A DNA stretch of 64,000 nucleotides from Spartobacteria bacterium (GTDB lineage: Bacteria; Verrucomicrobiota; Verrucomicrobiia; Chthoniobacterales; UBA10450), in the NCBI GenBank assembly GCA_003169975.1, contig PNAA01000017.1, forward strand, positions 103,823 to 167,822. The letters are read 5' to 3'. Shown one piece after another: positions 54,481-62,312 of this stretch. The position numbers and the translations under genes are program-made. The stretch's first letter is position 1. The number at the start of each line of letters is the position of its first letter. The notes under the pieces were generated by a model that did no database searches, was not told the DNA's origin, and saw nothing but the letters and a program-made list of their open reading frames with translations.

Positions 54481-55195
54481 CTGTGCTCTTCGCGCTGTCT
54501 CTTGTTTTTTCGATCAGAACGTTCAGGCCAATTGTTGCGTGATCAACGTTCCTGTTGCTGCCTCCACCCGCTTGAAAATCCAGAGTGCTTCCCTTATCGA
54601 GTTGGAAAACCGTGCCGGTGAAGCTTGCCGGTTTGACACCGCCTTGGCATTTCACCATTCCCGAAAAAGCCCCGGTCCTGTTGTTCTCAGGCAGAATCCA
54701 CACATCCATTGACGCAGCTGTCGAATTGTCCTCCTGGGCGTAGAATTGGCCGCTCACCCGATAAATGCCGTTGGCCGGGGCCGTAAAACGCACGACCCCG
54801 TAATCGCCGTTCGGACTCGCACTCAGGCTCAACGCGGGTGGCGGCGTTGTGATCGGACCGGCTGCGTTTGGGATAGCTGCAACGGTTCGGGAACTGTGAT
54901 AGATCCTGGGAATTCCGCTCGCACTGCACCATCCCTCCCGGCAAGGAGACTCGCGGTAGGCAGTGGAAAGGAGAAAGAACCTTCCGGTTAGGGCGGTTTT
55001 CCAGCCGTAACTCCAGACGCCTGCGGGGGTGCCGCCGGCCGGGTTAGCCTTGGTATCAAACTCCGCCGCCGCGTCCCAAACCGAGATAGTAATCGCTCCG
55101 CGGCAGCTCGAGCTTGAAACTGGGAGGAGCATCAAAAGGAGAAACGTGGGGAGGGGAAACCAACGTCGCCCGCGTTGCGCCCGGAGAGATCGCAC
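54419..55195 (-). CDS. Secreted 'VWSYGW' paralog, copy 1
   Basis: A 258-residue exported protein. A signal peptide (FLLLMLLPVSSSSCRGA) precedes the domain shared with three other genes at 57402-59534: SVWDAAAEFD, GVWSYGWKTALTGRFFL, YGVVRFTAPANGIYRVSGQF, DVWILPENNRTGAFSG and LDFQAGGGSNRN. This is a jelly-roll-like domain seen in Verrucomicrobia and Planctomycetes surface proteins. It starts at a GTG abutting the TAA of the upstream gene. The frame runs past the family end IGLNVLIEK and reads into the PEP-CTERM leader, so the last 28 residues are atypical. Confidence 0.7.
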   Translation of the reverse strand: MRSLRAQRGRRWFPLPTFLLLMLLPVSSSSCRGAITISVWDAAAEFDTKANPAGGTPAGVWSYGWKTALTGRFFLLSTAYRESPCREGWCSASGIPRIYHSSRTVAAIPNAAGPITTPPPALSLSASPNGDYGVVRFTAPANGIYRVSGQFYAQEDNSTAASMDVWILPENNRTGAFSGMVKCQGGVKPASFTGTVFQLDKGSTLDFQAGGGSNRNVDHATIGLNVLIEKTRDSAKSTEKKMRQLHFLCNASQKIPKE

Positions 55196-56025
55196 TTAGG
55201 CCGTGTAGTTAACGATGTTGCTCTTCGGCCCCTGCCCGCGGGAGTTACTTCCTTCCACCCACAGCGTGTAAGTCACGCCCGGCATAAGGGGACCGTAAGT
55301 GACCACGGAAACTGTGGTGTCTGTGGAAACGCCGGCTTCGACCGGGTCACCGCCCGCTGGTTGTCGGTAGGCGATCAAAGACGTGGCATAGTCGGGAAGC
55401 GACGGGATGGTGAGGGTGCGTGCGGCCGCATCGAAGGTGGCCGTGCCCGGCGCGTCGGGCTTGGGCTCGCTCTGCGCCTGGCCCGGCATGCGCTTGGGCT
55501 GCATACCGATTTTGGCCAGTTCCTTGGTGTATTCGCCGTCGTCGCTCGCCGCCATGTAGGTCGCCCGGGCGCGGCCATTCCAGGCTTCCAGGGGGTCGCG
55601 CTTCGTGTTGCGCGCCCGCATTAAAGTCTCGCGATTGCCGCCGTTGGCAATGAGGGCGTTGCCGTCGTAGATCGCGAGCCAGTTATTGACCCGCGCGACC
55701 GTGGCCGCCGGCGCCAGCCCAGCCGCAGGGAGGCTCGGCGGCGGCGGCGCGGCAATGGCGAAATTTTTAGGGCGATTTGCAGGATGCGGTCGTTGTCTTC
55801 CAAATCCCCCATCTCGCCCCCGGGAAAAAGATAGGCGGTGAAAACCGCACTTCTCTGCTCGGGCGGGAGCGTTTCATCATCGACGCTCTTGATGAAATTG
55901 AAAACATTGCGATCCAGCCGAGGCGATCAATGGCGCTTTGAACCGCGGCGGAAGCCCCGGCTGCCATCCACCTGGATGGCGAGACTGGCAATGCGCATGG
56001 CGTCATAGGTGCGTTGGTCGGACAT
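55196..56025 (-). pseudogene. Fibronectin-III-like protein gene with several frameshifts
   Basis: From the ATG at 56025 (MSDQRTYDAMRIASLAIQVD) the coding potential shifts frame near 55956, 55914 and 55766. After those it continues unbroken as NNWLAIYDGNALIANGGNRE and ends with an FnIII-like segment (TLTIPSLPDYATSLIAYR, GVTYTLWVEGSNSRGQG). Each shift is repaired by adding one base to a run of C/G or A/T. It is a decayed gene or a sequence with errors. The stop is joined directly to the GTG of the downstream paralog. Confidence 0.65.
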
Positions 56026-56109
56026 GGTTTAGTTCTCCAGTTGAATTGATGACGGGCGGGTGGTAATCCCAGGCGCGAGTGGCGACAGGCCCAGCCGCCG
56101 TGGATTATT

Positions 56110-56424
56110 GATATGAACGAGCAAAAACGGAGCGTTCCGGCTGCGGATCGCGACATGAGCAAACGCGTCCGGAACGTCCCGATGGTCCTTGGCGTTATCA
56201 AAAACTGACACCAGGATAGCCGGCGGGCGTTTGCCGACATGGCGAACCGCCCTTGGAATAGCCGGCAAGCGTTTCCCAATATCACCGACCGCGCCCGGCG
56301 CCGCCAACACCCAATTATTGATATCAATAATCGCCTTCGAAACGCTCCGGCAACGTTTTCCGACATCGGCAAAAGCGTTCGGAACGCTCCGTTTGCGCTC
56401 GGAGATATCAGGAAGAGATCCATC
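56110..56424 (+). repeat. 21-bp-period tandem repeat, 15 units (alternating A/B)
   Basis: Fifteen consecutive 21-base units can be aligned without gaps. Odd units resemble GACATCGGCAAAAGCGTTCGG and even units AACGCTCCGTTTGCGCTCGGA-like 21-mers, so the real period is 42. Read forward they encode heptads such as DIGKSVR-NAPFALG. One unit (56194) contains a TGA, so the frame is not continuously open. It fills the otherwise empty 56026-56450 gap. Confidence 0.9.
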
Positions 56425-56450
56425 GCGGGAGGTGCAGAGGCAGGCACAGA

Positions 56451-57200
56451 TCAAAAGGCGAGCCGACGGATTTTTCGGCTGCAGCCGATGAGCGCGATGA
56501 TTCCGCCGACGACGGCGAGGCCGAGAGAGGAAGGTTCAGGCACCGGCACCGGCGCGACCATAAAGTTAAGCGTGTCGCCAAGCGCCTGCGTGGGATTCTG
56601 AAGGTTGACGAAAATCTTACTCACTCCGACCGGCAGGGAGAGGATTAACATGTCGGAGTTGGTGTTATTCTGCCCAAGAACCGTGGTAACACTAAAGTTG
56701 CCGTTGCCGGTGTTGAGCGCCAGGTCATCGTTAAACAGAATCCCCCCATTCGGAGGTAACCATTCGTTATCGAAATGGCCAACTTGGCCAAAAATACTCA
56801 AGGCAATCATATTGTTGGAGGAGTCGAAAGCGCTGATCGCGTATCCCGAAAAGCCCGAGGTGTGGCCGATGTTGCCGATGGCCAGGACCAGTCCGGCGGT
56901 GCTCATGAACGAGTTGAAGTCTAGTTCCATGCTGAATCTCGACGTTCCCAAGTTTTGCGCCCCCGCGGAATCACCGGTAGTCTGGGTGTAGGGAAAGCCG
57001 GCTTGAAACTGAATGGGGTAATCCGCGGTACTCACTTGGGCGCTATTCGAGCCGGTAACGGTCAAATTTACCGTGCCGGCGCCGACGTTGGCGGCTGCGG
57101 TTGTGCTCGTGGGATAGCTCCAGTTCACCCAGTTGTACTGAGCGAAAGCTGGGGAAGATGCGGCGAGAAGAACGACGAGGCAAAATAGCAGGCGTTTCAT
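56451..57200 (-). CDS. PEP-CTERM secreted protein
   Basis: A 249-residue exported protein. Signal peptide LLFCLVVLLAASSPAFAQ, then a beta-rich domain (GTVNLTVTGSNSAQVSTADY, SRFSMELDFNSFMSTAGLVLAIGNIGHTSG, NFSVTTVLGQNNTNSDMLILSLP) and the PEP-CTERM tail VPVPEPSSLGLAVVGGIIALIG followed by CSRKIRR. Such proteins are sorted by exosortase; no exosortase gene is in the window. The leader at 57211-57279 precedes it. Confidence 0.87.
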   Translation of the reverse strand: MKRLLFCLVVLLAASSPAFAQYNWVNWSYPTSTTAAANVGAGTVNLTVTGSNSAQVSTADYPIQFQAGFPYTQTTGDSAGAQNLGTSRFSMELDFNSFMSTAGLVLAIGNIGHTSGFSGYAISAFDSSNNMIALSIFGQVGHFDNEWLPPNGGILFNDDLALNTGNGNFSVTTVLGQNNTNSDMLILSLPVGVSKIFVNLQNPTQALGDTLNFMVAPVPVPEPSSLGLAVVGGIIALIGCSRKIRRLAF

Positions 57201-57210
57201 AATGTTTGTT

Positions 57211-57279
57211 GTTTCCTATTCCTTCGGGATTTTTCGGCTGCCGTTGCAAAGAAAATGCAATTCGCGAAATTTTTTTCGC
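57211..57279 (-). promoter_or_regulatory. Conserved leader upstream of PEP-CTERM gene (copy 2)
   Basis: TTGCATTTTCTTTGCAA (57244-57260, reverse strand) and CCCGAAGGAATAGG are positioned as in the copy at 54414-54480, ending about 11 bases before the ATG at 57200. The AT-rich bases further upstream differ. Confidence 0.6.
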
Positions 57280-57385
57280 GCGACGCCAAAATGATCGTCC
57301 AGCCAAAGGAGACCTGCTGCGCCGAAACCGGCGGTCTCGCGATCGGTTAAGTCGCCATCCGAGGGGAACGCTTTTCGTCCGAGGC

Positions 57386-58048
57386 TATTTGATCTTCTCG
57401 ATCAAAGCGACCAAACCGGTGGTGTCATACTCGTAGCTCTTATTCTCGCCGTAGTCGACTTCGAAATCCAGCGTATTGCCTTTTTCAGTTGAAACACTCT
57501 GCTTGTGAAACTGACTGATTTAGCGCCGCCGTAATAGTCGACCTTTCCAGAAAATGAACCGGTCTTGCTGTTATCCGGCAGAATCCACACATCCGTGGTC
57601 GTGCCGGTGGCATTATCGTCCATGGCGTAGAACTGACCACTTACCCGGTAGGTGCCGTCGGCTGGGGCGGTGAAACGCACGACCGCATTTTCATTGTTCG
57701 GCCCCGGATGCAGCACAAGTACGGATGGGGGCAGAACAATAGGATTAATGTTGACCGTGACGGCGATGGGGTGAGTGTTGTGCCCAATCAGAGGATAACC
57801 GCTTGCACTGCTCCAACCAGATGAAGAAGGCGGAATGTTAGCGCGCGTCGTGGCCAGAAAAATTTTCCCGTCAGAGCTGTTTTCCAGCCATAACTCCACA
57901 CTCCAGAAGGATTGGCCGCGTCCGGGTTGACACTATCGTTGAATTCCGAGGCGGCGTCCCAACACGAAATAGGAATCGCGGCAAAACCGGGTGCGGTGGC
58001 CAGAAAGATGGCGAGGGTAAGGCAGGTCGCGAGGCGGGCGGCTTTCAT
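57386..58048 (-). pseudogene. Secreted 'VWSYGW' paralog, copy 2, with two frameshifts
   Basis: The ATG at 58048 overlaps the previous stop (ATGA). Signal peptide LATCLTLAIFLATAPGFAA leads into ISCWDAASEFND and GVWSYGWKTALTGKFF. One base is missing in an A5 run at 57858-57862, after which the frame continues LATTRANIPPSSSGW to FQLKKA. A second missing base in a T5 run (57481-57485) hides the family end, which would read LDFEVDYG and then end IEKIK and TAG near 57386. Each shift is corrected by one base in a homopolymer. Confidence 0.75.
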
Positions 58049-58839
58049 TTGATTTTTTCGATGAGCGCATTCAGGCCGGTATTATCGTAGAAGTAATCCT
58101 TGTTCGCGCCGTAGCCGACCTCGAAATCCAGAGTGTCTTCCTTTTTCAGTTGGAACTGCACGCTGGTGAAGCTGGCGACCGGCGCGCCTTTTGGATAATC
58201 GACCTTTCCGGAGAAGGCTCCTGTCTTATTGTCGTTAGGCAGAATCCAGACATCCGTGGTAGTGCCGATGTCGTTGTCATCCTGGGCGTAAAACTGGCCG
58301 CTTACCTTGTAGGTTCCTTCGGTCGGAGCGGTAAAGCGCACGACCGCATATTCCCCTCTAAGCCCCGGGGCCAAATCCAGAGCGCCCGCTCGCAAAGCCA
58401 ACGGGTTAACGCCAACCGTGGCTGTCACCGGACGAACGTTGCGGACGATCGCCGGACCTCCGCTCGCACTACACCAGCCAAAGCGAGAGGGAGGATCATT
58501 GAAAGGTGTGGTCGCGAGAAAGAATCTGCCGGTGAGATTCTTTTTCCAGCCGTAACTCCAGACACCCGAAGGATTCGCGGCGTCCCGTTTTTGGCAGTCA
58601 TTAAACTCCGAGGCGGCATCCCAGCAAGAGATGGGGACCGCGGCAAATCCGGGGGCAGTCACCAAGAATATCAGCAGAGGGAGGCTCATGCTCTGAATCC
58701 TGCAGGCAACGTTGTAGCGTGCGCTGTCCGAGCGCTTACTGGCGATCAGGGTTTCCGCTGAGACAGCGGACGCTACAACATTTTTCTTCTTTCGCTTAGC
58801 GTTTGCTTGCTCTGCGGGGTGTCTGTGCGCGGCTTTCAT
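58045..58839 (-). CDS. Secreted 'VWSYGW' paralog, copy 3
   Basis: A 264-residue frame starting at an ATG that overlaps the previous stop as ATGA. The common domain is complete: ISCWDAASEFNDCQ, GVWSYGWKKNLTGRFFLATT, LDLAPGLRGEYAVVRFTAP, GTYKVSGQFYAQDDND, DVWILPNDNKTGAFSGKVDY, LDFEVGYGANKDYFYDNTGL and a terminal IEKIK. A palindrome (58712-58779) is read in frame before the hydrophobic signal core LPLLIFLVTAPGFAA, giving an unusually long N-terminus; an internal ATG near 58690 may be the working start. Confidence 0.8.
   Translation of the reverse strand: MKAAHRHPAEQANAKRKKKNVVASAVSAETLIASKRSDSARYNVACRIQSMSLPLLIFLVTAPGFAAVPISCWDAASEFNDCQKRDAANPSGVWSYGWKKNLTGRFFLATTPFNDPPSRFGWCSASGGPAIVRNVRPVTATVGVNPLALRAGALDLAPGLRGEYAVVRFTAPTEGTYKVSGQFYAQDDNDIGTTTDVWILPNDNKTGAFSGKVDYPKGAPVASFTSVQFQLKKEDTLDFEVGYGANKDYFYDNTGLNALIEKIK
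58712..58779. repeat. Palindromic element inside paralog 3 N-terminal codons
   Basis: TTGTAGCGTGCGCTGTCCG at the left matches the reverse complement of the right arm CAGCGGACGCTACAAC, with loop bases between. It belongs to the TGTAGC/GCTACA-ended class found elsewhere in the window. Confidence 0.8.
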
Positions 58840-59534
58840 TTGATTTTCTCGATCAACGCATTCAAGCCGGTCGAGTCGTAAAAGTGGTTCCTGTTTGCGC
58901 CATAGCCGACCTGGAAATCGAGGCGGTCGCCTCTCTTGAGCTGAAACAGCGTGCTGGTAAAGCTGGCGGACTTGGTGCCGCCGTAATAATCGACCTTCCC
59001 GGAGAAGGCTTCGGTCTTATTATCATTTTGCAGAATCCACGCATCCGTCGTAGTGCCAGTATTGTTGTCGTCCAAGGCGTAAAACTGACCGCTGATCTTG
59101 TAGGTGCCGTCAGCCGGAGCAGTGAAGCGCAGGACCACGTATTCGCCATCTGGCCCGGGGTGCAGGGACAGAACGTGCGGCGGGAACGTGGCGGGATTAA
59201 CTCCACCGCTAACTGGGACGGATCGAGAGAGATGGCTGATCAATGGAAATCCACTCCCGCTCGTCCAGCTCGACACGTTGGGAGGATCATTATATGGCGT
59301 CTGCGCGAAAAAGAATCCTCCGGTCAAAGTCTTCTTCCAGCCGTAACTCCAAACACCGGAGGGATTCGCGGCGTCCGGGTTTTTGCTGTCGTTGAACTCC
59401 GAGGCGGCATCCCAGCATGAAACGGGAAGCGTGGCCGAACTTCGCGCGGCGCTGAGGAACGTGATGAGGGCAACTATTACTGTCAGGAGCCCGCCCCGCC
59501 CAAGTGAGTTCGTTTTCAATTTGACCTTTGGCAT
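58836..59534 (-). CDS. Secreted 'VWSYGW' paralog, copy 4
   Basis: A 232-residue exported protein starting at the ATG at 59534, which shares its A with the kinase stop (TAATG). Signal peptide LTVIVALITFLSAARSSA precedes VSCWDAASEFNDSK, GVWSYGWKKTLTGGFFFAQT, LSLHPGPDGEYVVLRFTAP, GTYKISGQFYALDDNNTG, DAWILQNDNKTEAFSGKVDY and LDFQVGYGANRNHFYDSTGL, ending IEKIK. It is the first paralog after the kinase and probably its cotranscribed partner; no PEP-CTERM tail is present. Confidence 0.82.
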   Translation of the reverse strand: MPKVKLKTNSLGRGGLLTVIVALITFLSAARSSATLPVSCWDAASEFNDSKNPDAANPSGVWSYGWKKTLTGGFFFAQTPYNDPPNVSSWTSGSGFPLISHLSRSVPVSGGVNPATFPPHVLSLHPGPDGEYVVLRFTAPADGTYKISGQFYALDDNNTGTTTDAWILQNDNKTEAFSGKVDYYGGTKSASFTSTLFQLKRGDRLDFQVGYGANRNHFYDSTGLNALIEKIK

Positions 59535-62305
59535 TAGCGGTTGGATCCGGGCGCGAGAGAGGCGACGATTTTCTCGAAGCGAGGATTGCCGCGCAGGTTG
59601 TCCCACATCGTGGAAAGTCGCAATTGTCCGTAGCTCAAGGTGCCAGGGATTTTAGTGACCGCTTCGAGCTGGTCGCAAGCCAGATCTGGTTCGCCCAACC
59701 AGGCGTAGATGGTGGCAAGATTCTCGATCAGATGAACACCATCGATCGAATCGCGGCTGATCGGAAGCATTTCCGCGGCGCGGCGTGCTTCGCCGATCGC
59801 CTCTGCTTTGTTTCCGAGGCCCGCGTCGATCAGGCCCACGATGGAAAGAGCCGGAGCAAAATCAGGTGCCGCATTTGCCTTGCGCTGCTGCTCGGCCCGG
59901 GCGGCGGTAAAAGCTCGGAGGGCGGCGACATGGTCGCCGCTGGCCCGGGCAGCCAGACCTTCCCAGAAGAGTGGACGCAGCTGAATCGCATCCGGCCCAA
60001 AGATGCCGTCGCCCAGAGCAGTCAGCGCGCGTTGCGTAGCAGCTCGGTCCCGTTCGCACAGGCTGAGGAAAAGCGACGCGCCCGCGAGTGTCGGCGTGTC
60101 GGCGGGATCTTTCGCCAAGGTCGCCGCGACGACGGCGTGCAATGGACCGGTGTCCGCCCGCCAATTCAGATCGACCTCGGCTCGCGTAACGCGCAGGTCG
60201 ATGTTATCCGGCGCGATGAGCAGAGCCCGGTCGAGAACGATCGCGGCGTCGCCATAGCGACGGAGCAAGCTATAGGAGAGGGCGGTTTGTTGGAGCGTAT
60301 AAATGTTGCGCGGATCGAGCGCGAGCGCGTTTTCGAATTCCCGCGTGGATTCGCTCCATTTCCCCTGCCGCCGGTAAATGTAGCCGGCGAGGGTGAAGAC
60401 GGCGGCATTGTTCGGCAAAGCGCGGCGGGCGATCTCGAGCTCGGCCAGGGCCGCGTCGTAAGCGAGATAGCATTGATAAAGATGTCGAGCGCGCGTGAGA
60501 TGCGCCTCGCGGGCGTCGGGCTGCAGGCGCAAGGCTGTTTCCACCGCCATTTCGCCTAACGACAAGCGCACCGGATAGCGATCGAAGCCCAGAAAGTAGA
60601 GCGAGTCGTGGGCGTTGGCGAGCTGGCACCAGGCGAGAAGGAAATTCGGATCGCGCGCTACGGCTTCGCTGAGCAGTTGAGCCGCTTGGAGGAGGCTCAG
60701 CTTCCCGCGAGAGTTGAGGGAGGTCGTGGCCAGGAGCGAGTTCGCCTCGGTGTAAAGATTGAAAGCCTCGAGGTCGCGAGTGGGCTGTGCCTGAATCGCC
60801 GCTTTCTCGCTGGGGGCAATTTTCGCGTCCAGTTGCCGCGCGATTTCCTGCGCGATCTCGCTCTGGACGGCGAAGACATCGTCGATCGGGCGCACGTAGT
60901 TTTGCGCCCAGCGATGCAGATCGGTGCGGGCGTCGATGAGCTCCGCGCTAATCCGCACCTGCCCGCGACTCTGCTGGACAGCTCCTTCCACGATGAAGGC
61001 CACGCCAAGCTGCCGGCCGATCTCGCGCAGGTTGCGGGGCTGCCCGCGGCGGTACTGCATCACGCTCGTCCGGCTCACCACCTTCAGCTCCGCGATACGC
61101 GCGAGGTCGGTCAGCAATTCGTCCTGCACGCCGTCGGCGAAACTGACGCTTCCCTTTCCCTCGCTCAGATTTTCGAAGGGAAGAACGGCAACGGTCTTGG
61201 CTGGTATATCGGGCAAAGGCGCCTTTGGCGCGGGAGCGGGACGTGTCGGATGAAAATGAGGGGCCAAAGACAGGGCGCCGATGAGAAGGGCCGCGCCCGC
61301 CATGACGGCCACCCAGACATGTCGGCGCGGCTTCGGAGCCAGCCTTCCCGCGATCTCCTTCGCGGTGGGCCGCGCCGCAGGCTCGATCGCGAGCATCGCG
61401 AAGAGGAGAGAACTGAAGGCAGGCGGGACATGCGCCGCCCGGAGCTGCCCAACTGGGAGCCGGGCAGATGCGCCGTTGCCAATGGGGAGATGACCAGTCA
61501 GTAAATACCAGAGCGTCGCGCCTAACGAGTAAATGTCCGAACGAACATCGACCGGGGAGCGGGCGAGCTGTTCCGGGCTGGCGAAAGCGGGCGTCCCGAG
61601 AAATCCGCCGTCGGTCAGGACACGCGGGTCCGCCGTTGCGCCCAAGGCCTTGGCGAGACCAAAGTCGATGATCTTGACTGCGATCCTGTCCGGCTCGTCA
61701 CCGGTCGTGATCATGACGTTGCCGGGTTTCAGGTCGCGATGCACGATCCCATGTTTTTCCGCGACCACGAGCGCGCTCACGATCTGGCGTGCAATCTCGA
61801 GCACGAGCGGGACGGCGAGCGGACCACTCCGCCGGACGCGTTCATCGAGTGTTTCGCCCTCGACTAGTTCCATCGCGCAATAGCACTGGCCGGTTTCTTC
61901 GTCGATCCCGAATTGATAAACGGTTGCGACATTGGGATGGCGCAACGACGCCGCCGCGCGCGCCTCCCGCACAAATCTCTCGCGCGCCTTCGCGCCGTGC
62001 CGAGCGAAATCCGCGCTGATGAGTTTCAGTGCGACCTGCCGTTGCAGCGAGACGTCGCGCGCGCGGTAGGTCACGCCCATCGTGCCTTGGCCGAGTGTCC
62101 AAGGGGTGCCATCCTCGCGCCGACCGATCAGGTATGTGCCAAGCGAATCAGGCACGCCACTGGGGCTGGGAATAGCCGGATGCAGCATTCCGTCCAGGCC
62201 CGCGCCGAGCAAACAGGCCACGCAGCCGAGATCGCCCGAGCCGGTGATTTCGATGCGCGCGCCGCAGGTTTGGCAAAGAGCATTATTCCAGAGGGCGGCG
62301 ACCAT
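59534..62305 (-). CDS. Ser/Thr protein kinase with TolB-like and TPR domains
   Basis: A 923-residue bitopic signalling protein. An N-terminal zinc-ribbon-like pair (CQTCG and CVACL) precedes a Hanks-type kinase: GQGTMGVTYRARD (Gly loop), VALKLIS (Lys), GIVHRDLKPGNVMI (catalytic loop), IDFGLAKAL and GTPAFASPEQLARSP. One TM (VAVMAGAALLIGALSLAPHF) follows near residue 340, then a FlgO/TolB-like domain (TVAVLPFENLSEGKGSVSFADG) and TPR repeats to the end. The upstream neighbour is an ECF sigma factor 7 bases away. Two exact GCCTAACGA motifs are inside. Confidence 0.92.
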   Translation of the reverse strand: MVAALWNNALCQTCGARIEITGSGDLGCVACLLGAGLDGMLHPAIPSPSGVPDSLGTYLIGRREDGTPWTLGQGTMGVTYRARDVSLQRQVALKLISADFARHGAKARERFVREARAAASLRHPNVATVYQFGIDEETGQCYCAMELVEGETLDERVRRSGPLAVPLVLEIARQIVSALVVAEKHGIVHRDLKPGNVMITTGDEPDRIAVKIIDFGLAKALGATADPRVLTDGGFLGTPAFASPEQLARSPVDVRSDIYSLGATLWYLLTGHLPIGNGASARLPVGQLRAAHVPPAFSSLLFAMLAIEPAARPTAKEIAGRLAPKPRRHVWVAVMAGAALLIGALSLAPHFHPTRPAPAPKAPLPDIPAKTVAVLPFENLSEGKGSVSFADGVQDELLTDLARIAELKVVSRTSVMQYRRGQPRNLREIGRQLGVAFIVEGAVQQSRGQVRISAELIDARTDLHRWAQNYVRPIDDVFAVQSEIAQEIARQLDAKIAPSEKAAIQAQPTRDLEAFNLYTEANSLLATTSLNSRGKLSLLQAAQLLSEAVARDPNFLLAWCQLANAHDSLYFLGFDRYPVRLSLGEMAVETALRLQPDAREAHLTRARHLYQCYLAYDAALAELEIARRALPNNAAVFTLAGYIYRRQGKWSESTREFENALALDPRNIYTLQQTALSYSLLRRYGDAAIVLDRALLIAPDNIDLRVTRAEVDLNWRADTGPLHAVVAATLAKDPADTPTLAGASLFLSLCERDRAATQRALTALGDGIFGPDAIQLRPLFWEGLAARASGDHVAALRAFTAARAEQQRKANAAPDFAPALSIVGLIDAGLGNKAEAIGEARRAAEMLPISRDSIDGVHLIENLATIYAWLGEPDLACDQLEAVTKIPGTLSYGQLRLSTMWDNLRGNPRFEKIVASLAPGSNR

Positions 62306-62312
62306 GGTGTCG

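Noticed and set aside
54414..57279. Sigma-54 promoter in the PEP-CTERM leaders
   Set aside because: GG and GC dinucleotides are not at the required 10-base spacing in either copy.
1303..62247. CRISPR array
   Set aside because: The repeats are palindromic, dispersed and of several families, without regular spacers. The 21-bp loci have no spacers.
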